NCBI GenBank assembly: GCA_028279215.1
Contig: JANQOF010000022.1
Span: forward strand, 1-33,435
DNA length: 33,435 nucleotides
Source of the DNA: Pirellulales bacterium
Lineage (GTDB): Bacteria; Planctomycetota; Planctomycetia; Pirellulales; Lacipirellulaceae
Reading direction: 5' to 3'
In this document: piece after piece, positions 8,634 through 16,815 of the stretch
How positions within the stretch are numbered: the first letter of the stretch is position 1
How the letters are laid out: each line of letters opens with the position of its first letter
Notes under the pieces: generated by a model
Database searches by the model: none
What the model was told of the DNA's origin: nothing
What the model saw: only the letters and a program-made list of their open reading frames with translations
Made by a program: the position numbers and the translations under genes

Positions 8634-9740
8634 CTATGGCGATAGCAGTTCGCGGTAGAGGGCGACGAAATTTTCGGCCCGCGTGTCAAGCGAAAAATGC
8701 AGCTGCTGATGCTGCCGGCCCGCAGTACCAATGGTGCGAGCCAGTTCATGGTCGTTCAACAGTTGATCGGTTACCCGAGTGCGGCCAGCACGGTCGTCGA
8801 CGCCTACCAGGAATCCGGTTTGTCCGTCGGCAATCATCTCGCGGTGCATCGGCGTATCCGACGCCACCACTGGCACACCGGCAGCCATTGCTTGGAGCAT
8901 CGTGGTCGGCGAGGTGGCGTCCGCCTCGGTGCCCTGCCAGTAGATTTCCACATGCGCCGCCAGATCGGGCCAGCGGTCGGAATCGCCAAGAAAGCAAATG
9001 TTCGCAGGGTCTGCCGCTGTCCGTGAGAATTGCTCCAAGTGATCACGTTCGGCACCATCTCCCACAACCAAGAATCGCATGTTTGGATGCAACACACGCA
9101 CCATGTCGGCCGCCCAAATAAGTTCCTTCACTCCAAAGCGCGGCAACAACGGGCCAGCGACCGCAACTAGCCGCGCGTCGTCGGGCAGGTGCAGCTCGCC
9201 GAGCAGTTGTTCACGCGACTCGGCGGGTTCATCAGCAAGCGCGACGCCCGATGGGATCACGACGTACTCTGTCGAGTCGCTTGGCTGGTTTCGGAGTGCC
9301 GCGCAGAGCGACTCGCTGGCCACTACCATCCGCTCGGGCAGGTGTCGCCAACGTTTCGGCACGGGCCACCGCATGCGGGGGCCGCCCAGAAAGAAATGGT
9401 CGCGTAGGGCAACCAAGGCTGGGCCGCTCGTCTTCGGAGCGACGGGTTCGACATACTCACGCGACGTCTCGTCCCACGTGTGGACGATTCGAGGCTGGTG
9501 CTTGCGAATATGGGCCCTCAGCCGAAACAACGTTGTCGGATCGTACGCCCATCGTCGACCCATCGAGTGGCAGTCAATGCCTGCCTCGTCGAACATTGCC
9601 GTGAACGGGTTCTTGTTGTCGAGCGATACTACCTGCTGTTCGAAGTCGTCACTTGGAAGCGCACTGGCAAGCGCCAACAGGTCCGAAGTCGGTGAATAGC
9701 GACCTAGCGAACGGACGACATGCAGTATACGGTGAGCCAT
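8634..9740 (-). CDS. Family 4 glycosyltransferase
   Basis: The 368-residue protein has a GT-B fold. It begins MAHRILHVVRSLGRYSPTSDL and has a central stretch VAVAGPLLPRFGVKELIWA, followed by MRFLVVGDGAERDHL. A donor-site region runs EADATSPTTMLQAMAAGVPVVASDTPMHREMIADGQTGFLV, which matches the EX7E-type sugar-nucleotide site of GT4 enzymes in a variant form. Likely role: retaining glycosyl transfer in polysaccharide or envelope synthesis; donor and acceptor are unknown. Upstream in-frame codons to 9875 encode a proline-rich segment that does not look like protein, so the ATG at 9740 is preferred. It is divergent from the hydrolase gene across 41 bp, which must hold both promoters. Confidence 0.87.
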   Translation of the reverse strand: MAHRILHVVRSLGRYSPTSDLLALASALPSDDFEQQVVSLDNKNPFTAMFDEAGIDCHSMGRRWAYDPTTLFRLRAHIRKHQPRIVHTWDETSREYVEPVAPKTSGPALVALRDHFFLGGPRMRWPVPKRWRHLPERMVVASESLCAALRNQPSDSTEYVVIPSGVALADEPAESREQLLGELHLPDDARLVAVAGPLLPRFGVKELIWAADMVRVLHPNMRFLVVGDGAERDHLEQFSRTAADPANICFLGDSDRWPDLAAHVEIYWQGTEADATSPTTMLQAMAAGVPVVASDTPMHREMIADGQTGFLVGVDDRAGRTRVTDQLLNDHELARTIGTAGRQHQQLHFSLDTRAENFVALYRELLSP

Positions 9741-9781
9741 ACAACGCGGAGTGAGATTCAGGAGCCAAGGGTACAGCACGC

Positions 9782-10558
9782 ATGGTACAAGAAAACAGCT
9801 TGGATGGGGCGTGGTCAACGGCCGAAGTGGCGGGACACCCGGTGAGCGTATTCGAGCCGACCGACCCGTCGCCACATGGTTTTGCCATCGTTTACCTGCA
9901 TGCCGCTGGGTGCGAGGATCTTGCCGACGATACTATTTTCTCCCGCGAACTGGGACGACATGGATTGCGCGCAATAGCGCCGCACACCGGCGAAAGCTGG
10001 TGGAGCGACCGAGTATTCGCCACGTTCGATACCGAGCGGACGCCTGAAGCCTACGTACTTGAGGACGTTGTGACCGCGGCGGCCACTTGGTGGGGCGTGC
10101 GACCACCGCAGATTGGATTGATGGGCGTTAGCATGGGGGGACAGGGTGTTCTCCGGTTAAGTTACAAGCACCCCGATAGATTTCCAGTGGCGGCCGCTAT
10201 TTCACCGGCGATCGACTTTCATCTGGGGCTCCAACGATCGATGCCCCAACCAAAAATCGCGGCCGCGCTTCGCCAGATGTATCGCGACGCCGAGGACGCC
10301 CGGCAAGATACGGCCACCCTGCACATCCATCCGCTCAATTGGCCCCGTAACCAGTATTTTTGCAGCGACCCGGCCGACCATTGGCACGAATCGGCTGAGC
10401 GCTTGCAAATGAAACTCAGTTCGCTCGGAATTCCGCACGAGTGCGACCTGACGACTGAAGCCGGCGGACATAGCTGGGACTACTTTCATGCCATGGCGCC
10501 AGGTGCCATTGAGTTTGTCGTTCGGAGCCTTGAGAAGGAACGACTGCGCGTCCATTAG
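9782..10558 (+). CDS. Alpha/beta hydrolase, esterase-like
   Basis: The 258-residue protein carries the nucleophile elbow GVSMGG (S117) and a C-terminal histidine in GGHSWDYF (H230). An acidic residue in the SDPADHW segment could complete the triad. The LHAAGCED motif near residue 40 would supply the oxyanion-hole region. The GGHSWDYF ending resembles the esterase D / putative esterase family. No signal peptide is present, so it is expected in the cytoplasm. The ATG at 9782 is the first start in frame. Its substrate cannot be told from sequence, and the adjacent divergent glycosyltransferase gives only a weak hint of carbohydrate-ester chemistry. Confidence 0.85.
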   Translation: MVQENSLDGAWSTAEVAGHPVSVFEPTDPSPHGFAIVYLHAAGCEDLADDTIFSRELGRHGLRAIAPHTGESWWSDRVFATFDTERTPEAYVLEDVVTAAATWWGVRPPQIGLMGVSMGGQGVLRLSYKHPDRFPVAAAISPAIDFHLGLQRSMPQPKIAAALRQMYRDAEDARQDTATLHIHPLNWPRNQYFCSDPADHWHESAERLQMKLSSLGIPHECDLTTEAGGHSWDYFHAMAPGAIEFVVRSLEKERLRVH

Positions 10559-10675
10559 AGTATCGATTGTAAGGGTTGAACAAGTTGCGCTTTGCGTAGC
10601 GGTCGATAACACGATGTCCATTCAACAAATAGGGCGCACTAAACGAGTCGAGGTGACACGAAGAGTGTATGCTTT

Positions 10676-10746
10676 AGAGGGAACCTCTGGAGAGGCACCT
10701 CTCGGGTGCAAGTCGGTAATTCGTCCGTTGTACTTCGTTCCCCTCT
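10676..10746 (+). promoter_or_regulatory. Foldable leader upstream of a membrane-protein gene
   Basis: AGAGGGAAC (10676-10684) pairs with GTTCCCCTCT (10737-10746) in nine pairs with a single bulged C. Inside lie two short hairpins: CCTC/GAGG with tetraloop TGGA (10684-10695) and GCACC/GGTGC (10695-10699 with 10705-10709). They share a base at each edge, so not all pairs can form at once. The 3' strand of the outer stem ends 7 nt before the ATG at 10754 and would occlude ribosome entry. It does not match a known riboswitch consensus that I can recall. The structure is seen, but the function is inferred. Confidence 0.4.
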
Positions 10747-10753
10747 CTATTCG

Positions 10754-11416
10754 ATGTCCGCATCTACTTCCGTTCGGACTAAGCACCTATTCGCAAAGCC
10801 GCCGACCGACGCAGAACTTTCGACGTTGCTGCCAGCCCCCCGCGCCGATTTGCTGAGTTACTGTGCGCGCGACGACATTTACGAAGTGGCCGTCGCACCC
10901 CGATCCATTTGGTTTTTGTTGCCCGGGCTAGTATGGTTTTGCGTTGTGGTTGCCGTCGCTCCTTGGTTAGCGCCGTTGTGGGGCGGGCAGTTCATGGGGT
11001 GGGCGCGGTGGGGAGCACTAATGTTGCTCACATGGGTAGTCTTGCTACCCGCTGCACTGGTGCTGATTAGTTGGCTCGTGCAGCGCAGCAGGGCGGGTGA
11101 AAATGTTGCAGTGATCGATCCGGTGAGCGGAAAGCTCTATCTGCCGAGCGTCGATCGGGCTGTCGCAGCCGAGAAAATGCACAAACTGGTGGAGGTAACC
11201 CGCTGGGCTAAGGACAGGGGACGCTGGTGCCCCTTAGTACAAACCTCGGTGTTGGTTGAAGCATCGAACGGTAAGTATGAACTGGTACCCATCGTTACCC
11301 AGGTGCGCCCAGCCCGGCTGGCGATGCCGTTGGTCGATCGATTGTCGACCGTTTTTGGCGTGTCGGTGCTACGAGTGAAGCTGGACGAGCACGAAAGTCG
11401 TAACACGAAGTATTAG
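10754..11416 (+). CDS. Membrane protein of unknown function
   Basis: The 220-residue protein starts MSASTSVRTKHLFAKPP and has two membrane helices, roughly residues 52-75 (LLPGLVWFCVVVAVAPWL) and 88-112 (WGALMLLTWVVLLPAALVLISWL). A C-terminal soluble domain of about 105 residues follows, predicted as mixed beta/alpha (AVIDPVSGKLYLPSVDRAV, then VLVEASNGKYELVPIV). I do not recognise the family. The C-terminal domain probably faces the cytoplasm. An in-frame start at 10706 would overlap the foldable leader, and the ATG at 10754 is preferred. It is convergent with the DUF58 gene, with 13 bp between the stops. Confidence 0.75.
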   Translation: MSASTSVRTKHLFAKPPTDAELSTLLPAPRADLLSYCARDDIYEVAVAPRSIWFLLPGLVWFCVVVAVAPWLAPLWGGQFMGWARWGALMLLTWVVLLPAALVLISWLVQRSRAGENVAVIDPVSGKLYLPSVDRAVAAEKMHKLVEVTRWAKDRGRWCPLVQTSVLVEASNGKYELVPIVTQVRPARLAMPLVDRLSTVFGVSVLRVKLDEHESRNTKY

Positions 11417-11429
11417 GTTCGACGCTAAC

Positions 11430-12887
11430 TTACAGCAGGTGACGGGCCTTAACCTCGAGATAGCGGTTCACCAAATGCCCGGTGAGTTGCTCGGGAAACG
11501 CGTCGACCAACAAGACACCCTTCATTTCCAGGTCGGCCAACACGTGCCGGCGCCAAGAGAGAATGTCAGCTGCGCCTGCGGCTTCATACAACTGCTCGTC
11601 CGGCACGTCGGCAAACACGCCCGCGACATCGACGCTCGCAGATGCGGTAGCGGGCTGGAGTTTGTCGATTTGTGCGAGTTGCTCTTCCACCATATCGAGC
11701 GCATCATAAACCGCGTGGTCGCGGAGCAGCACTGCCACCGGCAGATGCCGGCCGCTAAACGCGGTGAGGTGTCGTTCGATCTGATGTGCGTTTACGTCGT
11801 CGATCACGTTTGTGATCAACACTACTAGCGCTCGCTTGCGGACGTGCGAAGCCAAGTGCAAGAAAGCATCGTCGTACCGCGACTCGACCATTTGTGGAAA
11901 GCGATCGTAGGCCGCGTGCAGCAAGCGATTCATTTGGCCGCCACCCCCTTTCGGTGGGACAAACGTATGCACTTCGTTCGAAAAGCATATCAAGCCCACT
12001 TGATCCTTCCGGGCGAGTGCTACGTAGCTGAGCATGAGCATTGCGTTGAGCGCGTGGTCGAGCAAGCTCGCGCCGCCAGAGGTTCCGGCCATCATTCGAC
12101 CACAGTCGACCATGAACACGACGCGCTGGCTCTGATTAGCCTGGAAGTCCTTCACCGTCAGCTTATTGCGTCGCGCCGTGCTGCGCCACTCTATGTGGCG
12201 GTAGTTGTCGTCGAGGGTGTAGTCGCGCAGCCGCTCGAATTCGTTATCTTGGCCCACGCGTCGGGTTTTTCGCAGGCCCATCAAGCTCAGGCGATTCGTG
12301 CGGGCCAATAACGCGTATTCGCCAAGCTGCTTCATGTCGGGATAGACATTGATCCGCGAACGACACGGCAAGCGAAGAAAACGGTTCCAAAGACCCCACG
12401 CGCTTCGCAGTCGGACGTGAACCACCTGAAGCTCGAATGCGCCACGGCGGTGTGGCCGTAGATGGTACTCAAGCGTGGCCCGCTTCTCGGCTGGCAGCAC
12501 CACGTTGAATTCCTTCGGCTCTGCTTCGAGATGCTCCAACATTCCGTCGCGAATCCATACTGGCCAGTCGTATGGCGAGCGATTCGTCACAGTGAGCGTA
12601 ACGGGATGCTTCTGGGCAAGCGACGCAATCAGGCCGACTCTACGCTCGACCGATAGCTTGCCCGCCTGGCGAAGGCTCAACAAGTCGGCCACCGCCGCCA
12701 CCGCAATCAATGCGTCGACCAATGCTACCGCCGGCCAAACGCTGGGCAGGAATACGATCCAGATTGAGAGAAACGTTGGCACTAAGAGCAGAAGCACAAG
12801 CGGCCGATGGGGGAAGACTCGCCAACGCCACGCCAAGACGCCAAGAACGAAGAGTAACGCTAGCAGCAGTAAAACAACGTATTGCAT
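11430..12887 (-). CDS. DUF58 domain-containing protein (VWA-like)
   Basis: The 485-residue protein has two N-terminal membrane helices (about residues 3-20 and 30-70), then a beta-rich region. The diagnostic DUF58 block, EFERLRDYTLDDNYRHIEWR, covers residues 216-235. A VWA-like domain follows. Its metal-site motif is DCGRM (D261) rather than the classic DxSxS, so metal binding may be weakened or different. DUF58 proteins are encoded with MoxR ATPases and are proposed to be their substrate adaptors or targets. It is last in the seven-gene operon, 56 bp after moxR, and anchored with its domain probably on the cytoplasmic side. Confidence 0.92.
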   Translation of the reverse strand: MQYVVLLLLALLFVLGVLAWRWRVFPHRPLVLLLLVPTFLSIWIVFLPSVWPAVALVDALIAVAAVADLLSLRQAGKLSVERRVGLIASLAQKHPVTLTVTNRSPYDWPVWIRDGMLEHLEAEPKEFNVVLPAEKRATLEYHLRPHRRGAFELQVVHVRLRSAWGLWNRFLRLPCRSRINVYPDMKQLGEYALLARTNRLSLMGLRKTRRVGQDNEFERLRDYTLDDNYRHIEWRSTARRNKLTVKDFQANQSQRVVFMVDCGRMMAGTSGGASLLDHALNAMLMLSYVALARKDQVGLICFSNEVHTFVPPKGGGGQMNRLLHAAYDRFPQMVESRYDDAFLHLASHVRKRALVVLITNVIDDVNAHQIERHLTAFSGRHLPVAVLLRDHAVYDALDMVEEQLAQIDKLQPATASASVDVAGVFADVPDEQLYEAAGAADILSWRRHVLADLEMKGVLLVDAFPEQLTGHLVNRYLEVKARHLL

Positions 12888-12943
12888 GTTGCCGCGTTGT
12901 ACACGTTGTTGTAATTTGTGACCGCGAACGCCTGAGCGACTTC

Positions 12944-13990
12944 CTACATCCTTGGCACTTCCACCGTCCGCATCATTTCGCGGAGGGCTTGGTCGACCTG
13001 ATGGCCTTCGACTTCGGCTTCGGCGGTGAGCACCACGCGGTGCCGTAGCGCAGGCAACACAATCTCGCCGACATCATCGGGAATCGCATAGTCGCGCCCA
13101 TGGAAAGCGGCCAGCGTTCGCGCGCCGTGCATCAAAGCGATGCCCGCCCGAGGTGAAGCCCCCAAATGAAACTGCGGCCATGCCCTGGTCTGGCGGACGA
13201 TGTTATTGACGTATCCAACCAACTCGTCGGCCACCAGCACTTCGCCACACTGTCGGGTGGCTTCGACGATCTGTTCGGGATTGCTCACCGTGGCGACCTC
13301 GTTGTCCAGTCGCTCGTCGACCGGAATTTGGCGACTATGTTCTTTGAGCACGCGGGCTTCTTCGTTGGCAGTCGGATAGTCGACGAGCACTTTGAACATA
13401 AACCGATCGAGCTGCGCTTCGGGCAAGTTGTAAGTACCTTCACTCTCGATCGGATTCTGCGTCGCCATCACCAAGAAGGGCGGCGAAAGCAGATGCGTGG
13501 TGCGTTCGACGGTGACCCGCCGCTCTTGCATGATTTCCAGAAGGGCGGCGTGAGTTTTGGCAGGCGAGCGATTGATCTCGTCGGCCAGCAGCAGCTGCGT
13601 GAATACCGGCCCTGGCCGGAAGGTAAACTCCTGCGTCTTCATGTTGAAGATCGGGGCTCCGGTGATATCCGACGGCATCAAGTCGGCCGTGAACTGGATG
13701 CGGCCAAACTTTGCGCCCATTGCCTTCGCCAACGTGCGGACGAAAAGGGTCTTACCCAGCCCGGGCACGCTTTCGATCAGCACGTGTCCGCCGCTAAACA
13801 GCGCAACCAGCGTCGACAGCACGAGTTCGTCCTGACCGACGTATACCTTAGCAACCTCGGCGGTAATCTTGCGGTAGAGACTCTGCACGGCTGACATACG
13901 ACCGGAGGAAGCGCGTCGTAAAGCGGGTGCGCCGTCGGCCTCGGTATCGAGTTCTAATCCTGGAGTAGGATTGTATTTCGGTTCGTTCAT
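12944..13990 (-). CDS. MoxR-family AAA+ ATPase
   Basis: The 348-residue AAA+ ATPase carries Walker A in ESVPGLGKT (about 73-81) and Walker B in LLLADEINR (133-141). The MoxR-specific stretch IQFTADLMPSDITGAPIF follows Walker A, and sensor 1 is in MATQNPIESEGTY. The C-terminal lid includes the ASPRAGIALMHGARTLA segment. MoxR proteins act as chaperone-like remodelling ATPases for partner proteins, usually VWA proteins, and here DUF58 is directly downstream. The ATG at 13990 overlaps the upstream DUF4350 stop by 4 nt (ATGA), so translation is probably coupled. The N-terminal 30 residues are low in complexity. Confidence 0.95.
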   Translation of the reverse strand: MNEPKYNPTPGLELDTEADGAPALRRASSGRMSAVQSLYRKITAEVAKVYVGQDELVLSTLVALFSGGHVLIESVPGLGKTLFVRTLAKAMGAKFGRIQFTADLMPSDITGAPIFNMKTQEFTFRPGPVFTQLLLADEINRSPAKTHAALLEIMQERRVTVERTTHLLSPPFLVMATQNPIESEGTYNLPEAQLDRFMFKVLVDYPTANEEARVLKEHSRQIPVDERLDNEVATVSNPEQIVEATRQCGEVLVADELVGYVNNIVRQTRAWPQFHLGASPRAGIALMHGARTLAAFHGRDYAIPDDVGEIVLPALRHRVVLTAEAEVEGHQVDQALREMMRTVEVPRM

Positions 13991-15177
13991 TCCGAAGCCA
14001 GATTTGATGGCGGTGTTGGGGGTGGGTCGGTCGCCGGTGCGTCGCGGCGCACGGATTGGCGGTATATACGGAGCAACTCGGCGGCATAGTTTCGACTGCG
14101 TCCATACCGTAGCAATCGACCTAGCGCGGTGATGTGACTTCGAAAGTCACTGGTCGAGGCCCGCCGTGTGCGCCGCGGCGTTCCAAAAATTGGCCACTTC
14201 ATCATGGCAAATACCAGACCCAACGCGGCCAGCTGCGTCAACACCGCACCGATGGGCCAGACGCGAAACATCTCGAATCCCGTTGGGGGTGCAACGTTGG
14301 GATCACTTTCGAGGATTGGCGGCCCGCCAGCGTCTGACTCCAAAAACACGACCGTTCGACGTGGCTGGCCAACTGTGTCGACTAGCCGGCCAGCCAACTT
14401 GCGATGCTCATGGTTCACCAAGCGAGCATTCAACAGCCACGACCCATTTTCTATCATAATCAATCGGCCGCTGGGGCTCTCATCGTAATCGATGTAGGAG
14501 TACTCGCTGGCGATGGGTTCCCCGTCTTGGTCGGTGAGCAGCTTGGTGTACGACATATCTAACGGAACTAGTCGAGCGCTCTTTTCGATCTCTATCCTCG
14601 TCGAGTCGACGCTTGCCGCCCATGGTCCACTCAGCTTGTCGACCTTCTTCAACGGTGCACTGGTATCCAAGTGGAACCAGTCATGAGTTTCCGATCGACC
14701 GAGCGTCGCCGGGCGGTTGGCCGTGGCGTCTGCTTTGGCCTCGGTCAAACGCCGCGCGTACTCTGCCTTGAGCCCCTTGGGTGGCATGGCTTGCATGCGT
14801 TGCCAGTAGTTAGGCGCAGCGTCGAAATCGCGCCCGACATATATCAATACGTGTGGCGGTTCGTTGGAATCGCCCGCGGTGAGCCAGTCGGTAAGCCAGT
14901 GCTCCACATCCACGTTTGGGGCTTCGAAGTCGTCAGGGAACCACACAATGACGTCGGCGTTGTTTACCGACGGAGTTAGCGCCGTACGCGAGAGCACCCG
15001 GTGTCCGGCCTTGGAAAACATGTCGCCCAACACTCGGGTGCCGTTGAGGCTTGTGCCGCGCAAGTTGCTACGGATCCCGTAATCCGATAGGACGCGCTCC
15101 TCACAGCCACTGGAAAATGCGAGTGTCGCAAGTACCACGGCGAGTGCACACCATCGATTACAACAGGTGCCATTCAT
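13987..15177 (-). CDS. DUF4350 domain-containing lipoprotein
   Basis: The 396-residue protein starts with a lipoprotein-type signal (ALAVVLATLAFSSGC, candidate lipidated C25). A DUF4350-like domain of about 30-220 follows, opening SDYGIRSNLRGTSLNGTRVLGDMF, the pattern that precedes the ADVIVWFPDDF strand. A single membrane helix lies near residues 310-328 (WPIGAVLTQLAALGLVFAMM), and a basic cytoplasmic tail ends in a proline-rich stretch. DUF4350 proteins recur in MoxR/DUF58/DUF4129 operons and their role is unknown. It overlaps moxR and the DUF4129 gene by 4 nt each. Confidence 0.87.
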   Translation of the reverse strand: MNGTCCNRWCALAVVLATLAFSSGCEERVLSDYGIRSNLRGTSLNGTRVLGDMFSKAGHRVLSRTALTPSVNNADVIVWFPDDFEAPNVDVEHWLTDWLTAGDSNEPPHVLIYVGRDFDAAPNYWQRMQAMPPKGLKAEYARRLTEAKADATANRPATLGRSETHDWFHLDTSAPLKKVDKLSGPWAASVDSTRIEIEKSARLVPLDMSYTKLLTDQDGEPIASEYSYIDYDESPSGRLIMIENGSWLLNARLVNHEHRKLAGRLVDTVGQPRRTVVFLESDAGGPPILESDPNVAPPTGFEMFRVWPIGAVLTQLAALGLVFAMMKWPIFGTPRRTRRASTSDFRSHITALGRLLRYGRSRNYAAELLRIYRQSVRRDAPATDPPPTPPSNLASE

Positions 15178-15956
15178 GCGGCTCGCTCCTCATTTAGGGC
15201 AACGAGCGTCTCGAACCGATCGATGTTCTGCCACACCTCGTCCAGCCGATCGCCGGATGGCAAGCGCTTGCCAAAGAACACCTCTTCGAACAACAGTACG
15301 GTGCCGTTGAATGTCACCGCCACTTGCTCCGATCCCCTCGACGAACTGTGGCGAATTTCTCGCAGGTATTGCCGGTTCGTCTTGCCTTTGACCAATCGCA
15401 CCCAGTGTCGACGATCAAGCTGCAAGAGCTGGTGGCTGAACAGGTAAACCACAGCCAGAGCGTAATCGCCACGACGGTACAGTCGCTGTGCTTCGTCCAG
15501 GTAGTCGGCCGGTGACTTACCCAGGGCGACAGGCAGCTCGTCGACGCGCGAAACATCGGCTCCAACCGCCTCTCGCTCCACCACTACGCTCTCACTTACT
15601 TCTTGATTGAGAAATGCCCGAACAATTAGAAACACCAAGTAAATCAAGAACAAGGCGAGCAGCATCCAGCCCACATAGAGCAGTACATTGGATAGACCGG
15701 TGTTGGTGTTCATTGTCCTCCGCCTTGGAGGCTCTACTTCCGCGGCGCGAAAGTCGTCGGTTGCCGCATCGTACCACGGCAAGTCGGGATTCCTGGCCAG
15801 CGCGTCTCCTGACGCCTGGATAGCCACGTCACCGTTGGTCATGTCGTCGGCCGCCGATGCGATAGCAAGATTGAAAACTAGTGTGCACAAGAAGAGTAGC
15901 CACCCATATGGCTGGAGTGTGCGATTCGTGTTGGGTTCCCGATGTTGCATGCTCAT
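15174..15956 (-). CDS. DUF4129 domain-containing membrane protein
   Basis: The 260-residue protein has an N-terminal signal-like helix (WLLFLCTLVFNLAIASA), a periplasmic linker, a second helix near residues 92-112 (LYVGWMLLALFLIYLVFLIV), and a cytoplasmic C-terminal DUF4129 domain. The domain shows the typical DYLDEAQRLYRRGDYALAVVYLF helix pair and KTNRQYLREI. DUF4129 is characteristic of MoxR operons and in other proteins follows a transglutaminase domain, which is absent here. It overlaps both neighbours by 4 nt. Function unknown; membrane assembly with the other operon products is inferred. Confidence 0.88.
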   Translation of the reverse strand: MSMQHREPNTNRTLQPYGWLLFLCTLVFNLAIASAADDMTNGDVAIQASGDALARNPDLPWYDAATDDFRAAEVEPPRRRTMNTNTGLSNVLLYVGWMLLALFLIYLVFLIVRAFLNQEVSESVVVEREAVGADVSRVDELPVALGKSPADYLDEAQRLYRRGDYALAVVYLFSHQLLQLDRRHWVRLVKGKTNRQYLREIRHSSSRGSEQVAVTFNGTVLLFEEVFFGKRLPSGDRLDEVWQNIDRFETLVALNEERAA

Positions 15957-16771
15957 ATGACAGGCGCAATGTTACCACGCAGTCGTTGCGCTTCGGCCCG
16001 CATTGCCAGTTCCACTTCCCAGCCTTCACGGCGAATTCGCAGGTCGAGATACGACAAAAAGCGTACCACGGCCATCCATCCCACTACTAGCCACAATGCG
16101 AACGGGTAGATCACCAAGTGTTGGACGGTCGACGAGACTTCCCAGCTCGTTAACTGCATGAGGAGTACTTCGATCCCAAATCCGATCGCCAGTATCAGCA
16201 CAATCGACGTAGCCATTGCCAGCAGCCAGCGTCCGAACAACTCGCCGCCGTTGTTCGAGTGCAAATTGCGACTGCGACGATTGGTTGTTAGGCGGTTCTG
16301 TTTGCCTCGAAACATCGGATTGCGCTCCAGCAAGATCAACTCTCCAACGTACGGCATCATCCAGTAGGGCAGCAGCAGGAACGGCATGGTAAGTGTCCGC
16401 AAAATGCCCTGGTACAGCACAAGCTGCGGCATGCTTCGAATCAACTCGACGAGCATCGCACGAAAGCGAAAGTCGCTATTGAACATCATTTTGCCCAAAT
16501 ATAGCGACAGGGGCGCGGTAGCAAACGGAGCTTCAATCGCGACCAATATCAACATCAATACCCAGTAGCCAACGGGGACTTCTTCGAATAACAGTTCGTC
16601 CACGAGCGTTTCTCGGAGCAGCCAGCCATTGAAAAGGGCAAATCCAGTAACGCCAAGTAGCCACAACAGCACGAGCCAGCCGGCTCCAGCCCGCGTCACC
16701 TGCAGCGCCAAGCCAAGGATTTCTCCAAGTCTTCTCTCCCGAATCGCAATACGTGTTTGATCGAGTTGCAT
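15953..16771 (-). CDS. Multi-pass membrane protein of the MoxR operon
   Basis: The 272-residue protein has about five to six membrane helices: near 33-52 (WLVLLWLLGVTGFALFNGWL), 70-90 (VLMLILVAIEAPFATAPLSL), 115-145, 190-210 and 225-250. A basic loop, RGKQNRLTTNRRSRN, lies in the middle. I do not recognise a named domain. Its position between SpoIIM and DUF4129, with a 4-nt ATGA overlap to the latter, argues that it works in the same membrane complex. The start codon is ATG at 16771, 44 bp after the SpoIIM stop. It could be a transporter-like scaffold, but no substrate motif is visible. Confidence 0.8.
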   Translation of the reverse strand: MQLDQTRIAIRERRLGEILGLALQVTRAGAGWLVLLWLLGVTGFALFNGWLLRETLVDELLFEEVPVGYWVLMLILVAIEAPFATAPLSLYLGKMMFNSDFRFRAMLVELIRSMPQLVLYQGILRTLTMPFLLLPYWMMPYVGELILLERNPMFRGKQNRLTTNRRSRNLHSNNGGELFGRWLLAMATSIVLILAIGFGIEVLLMQLTSWEVSSTVQHLVIYPFALWLVVGWMAVVRFLSYLDLRIRREGWEVELAMRAEAQRLRGNIAPVI

Positions 16772-16815
16772 AGCGAGTTTTCTGCATCGCGTCGCCGAGC
16801 GTCCCCATACGCTCC

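Noticed and set aside
6878-9121. 747-residue plus-strand frame opposite the coiled-coil gene
   Set aside because: It is the antisense of a helical, charged gene with high GC third positions; its translation has no family motifs.
10676-10746. Glycine or cobalamin riboswitch
   Set aside because: GGAGAG and GGTGCAAG fragments are present, but CTCTCAGG is missing for glycine and the CCCGCxACTG box is missing for cobalamin; spacing is also wrong.
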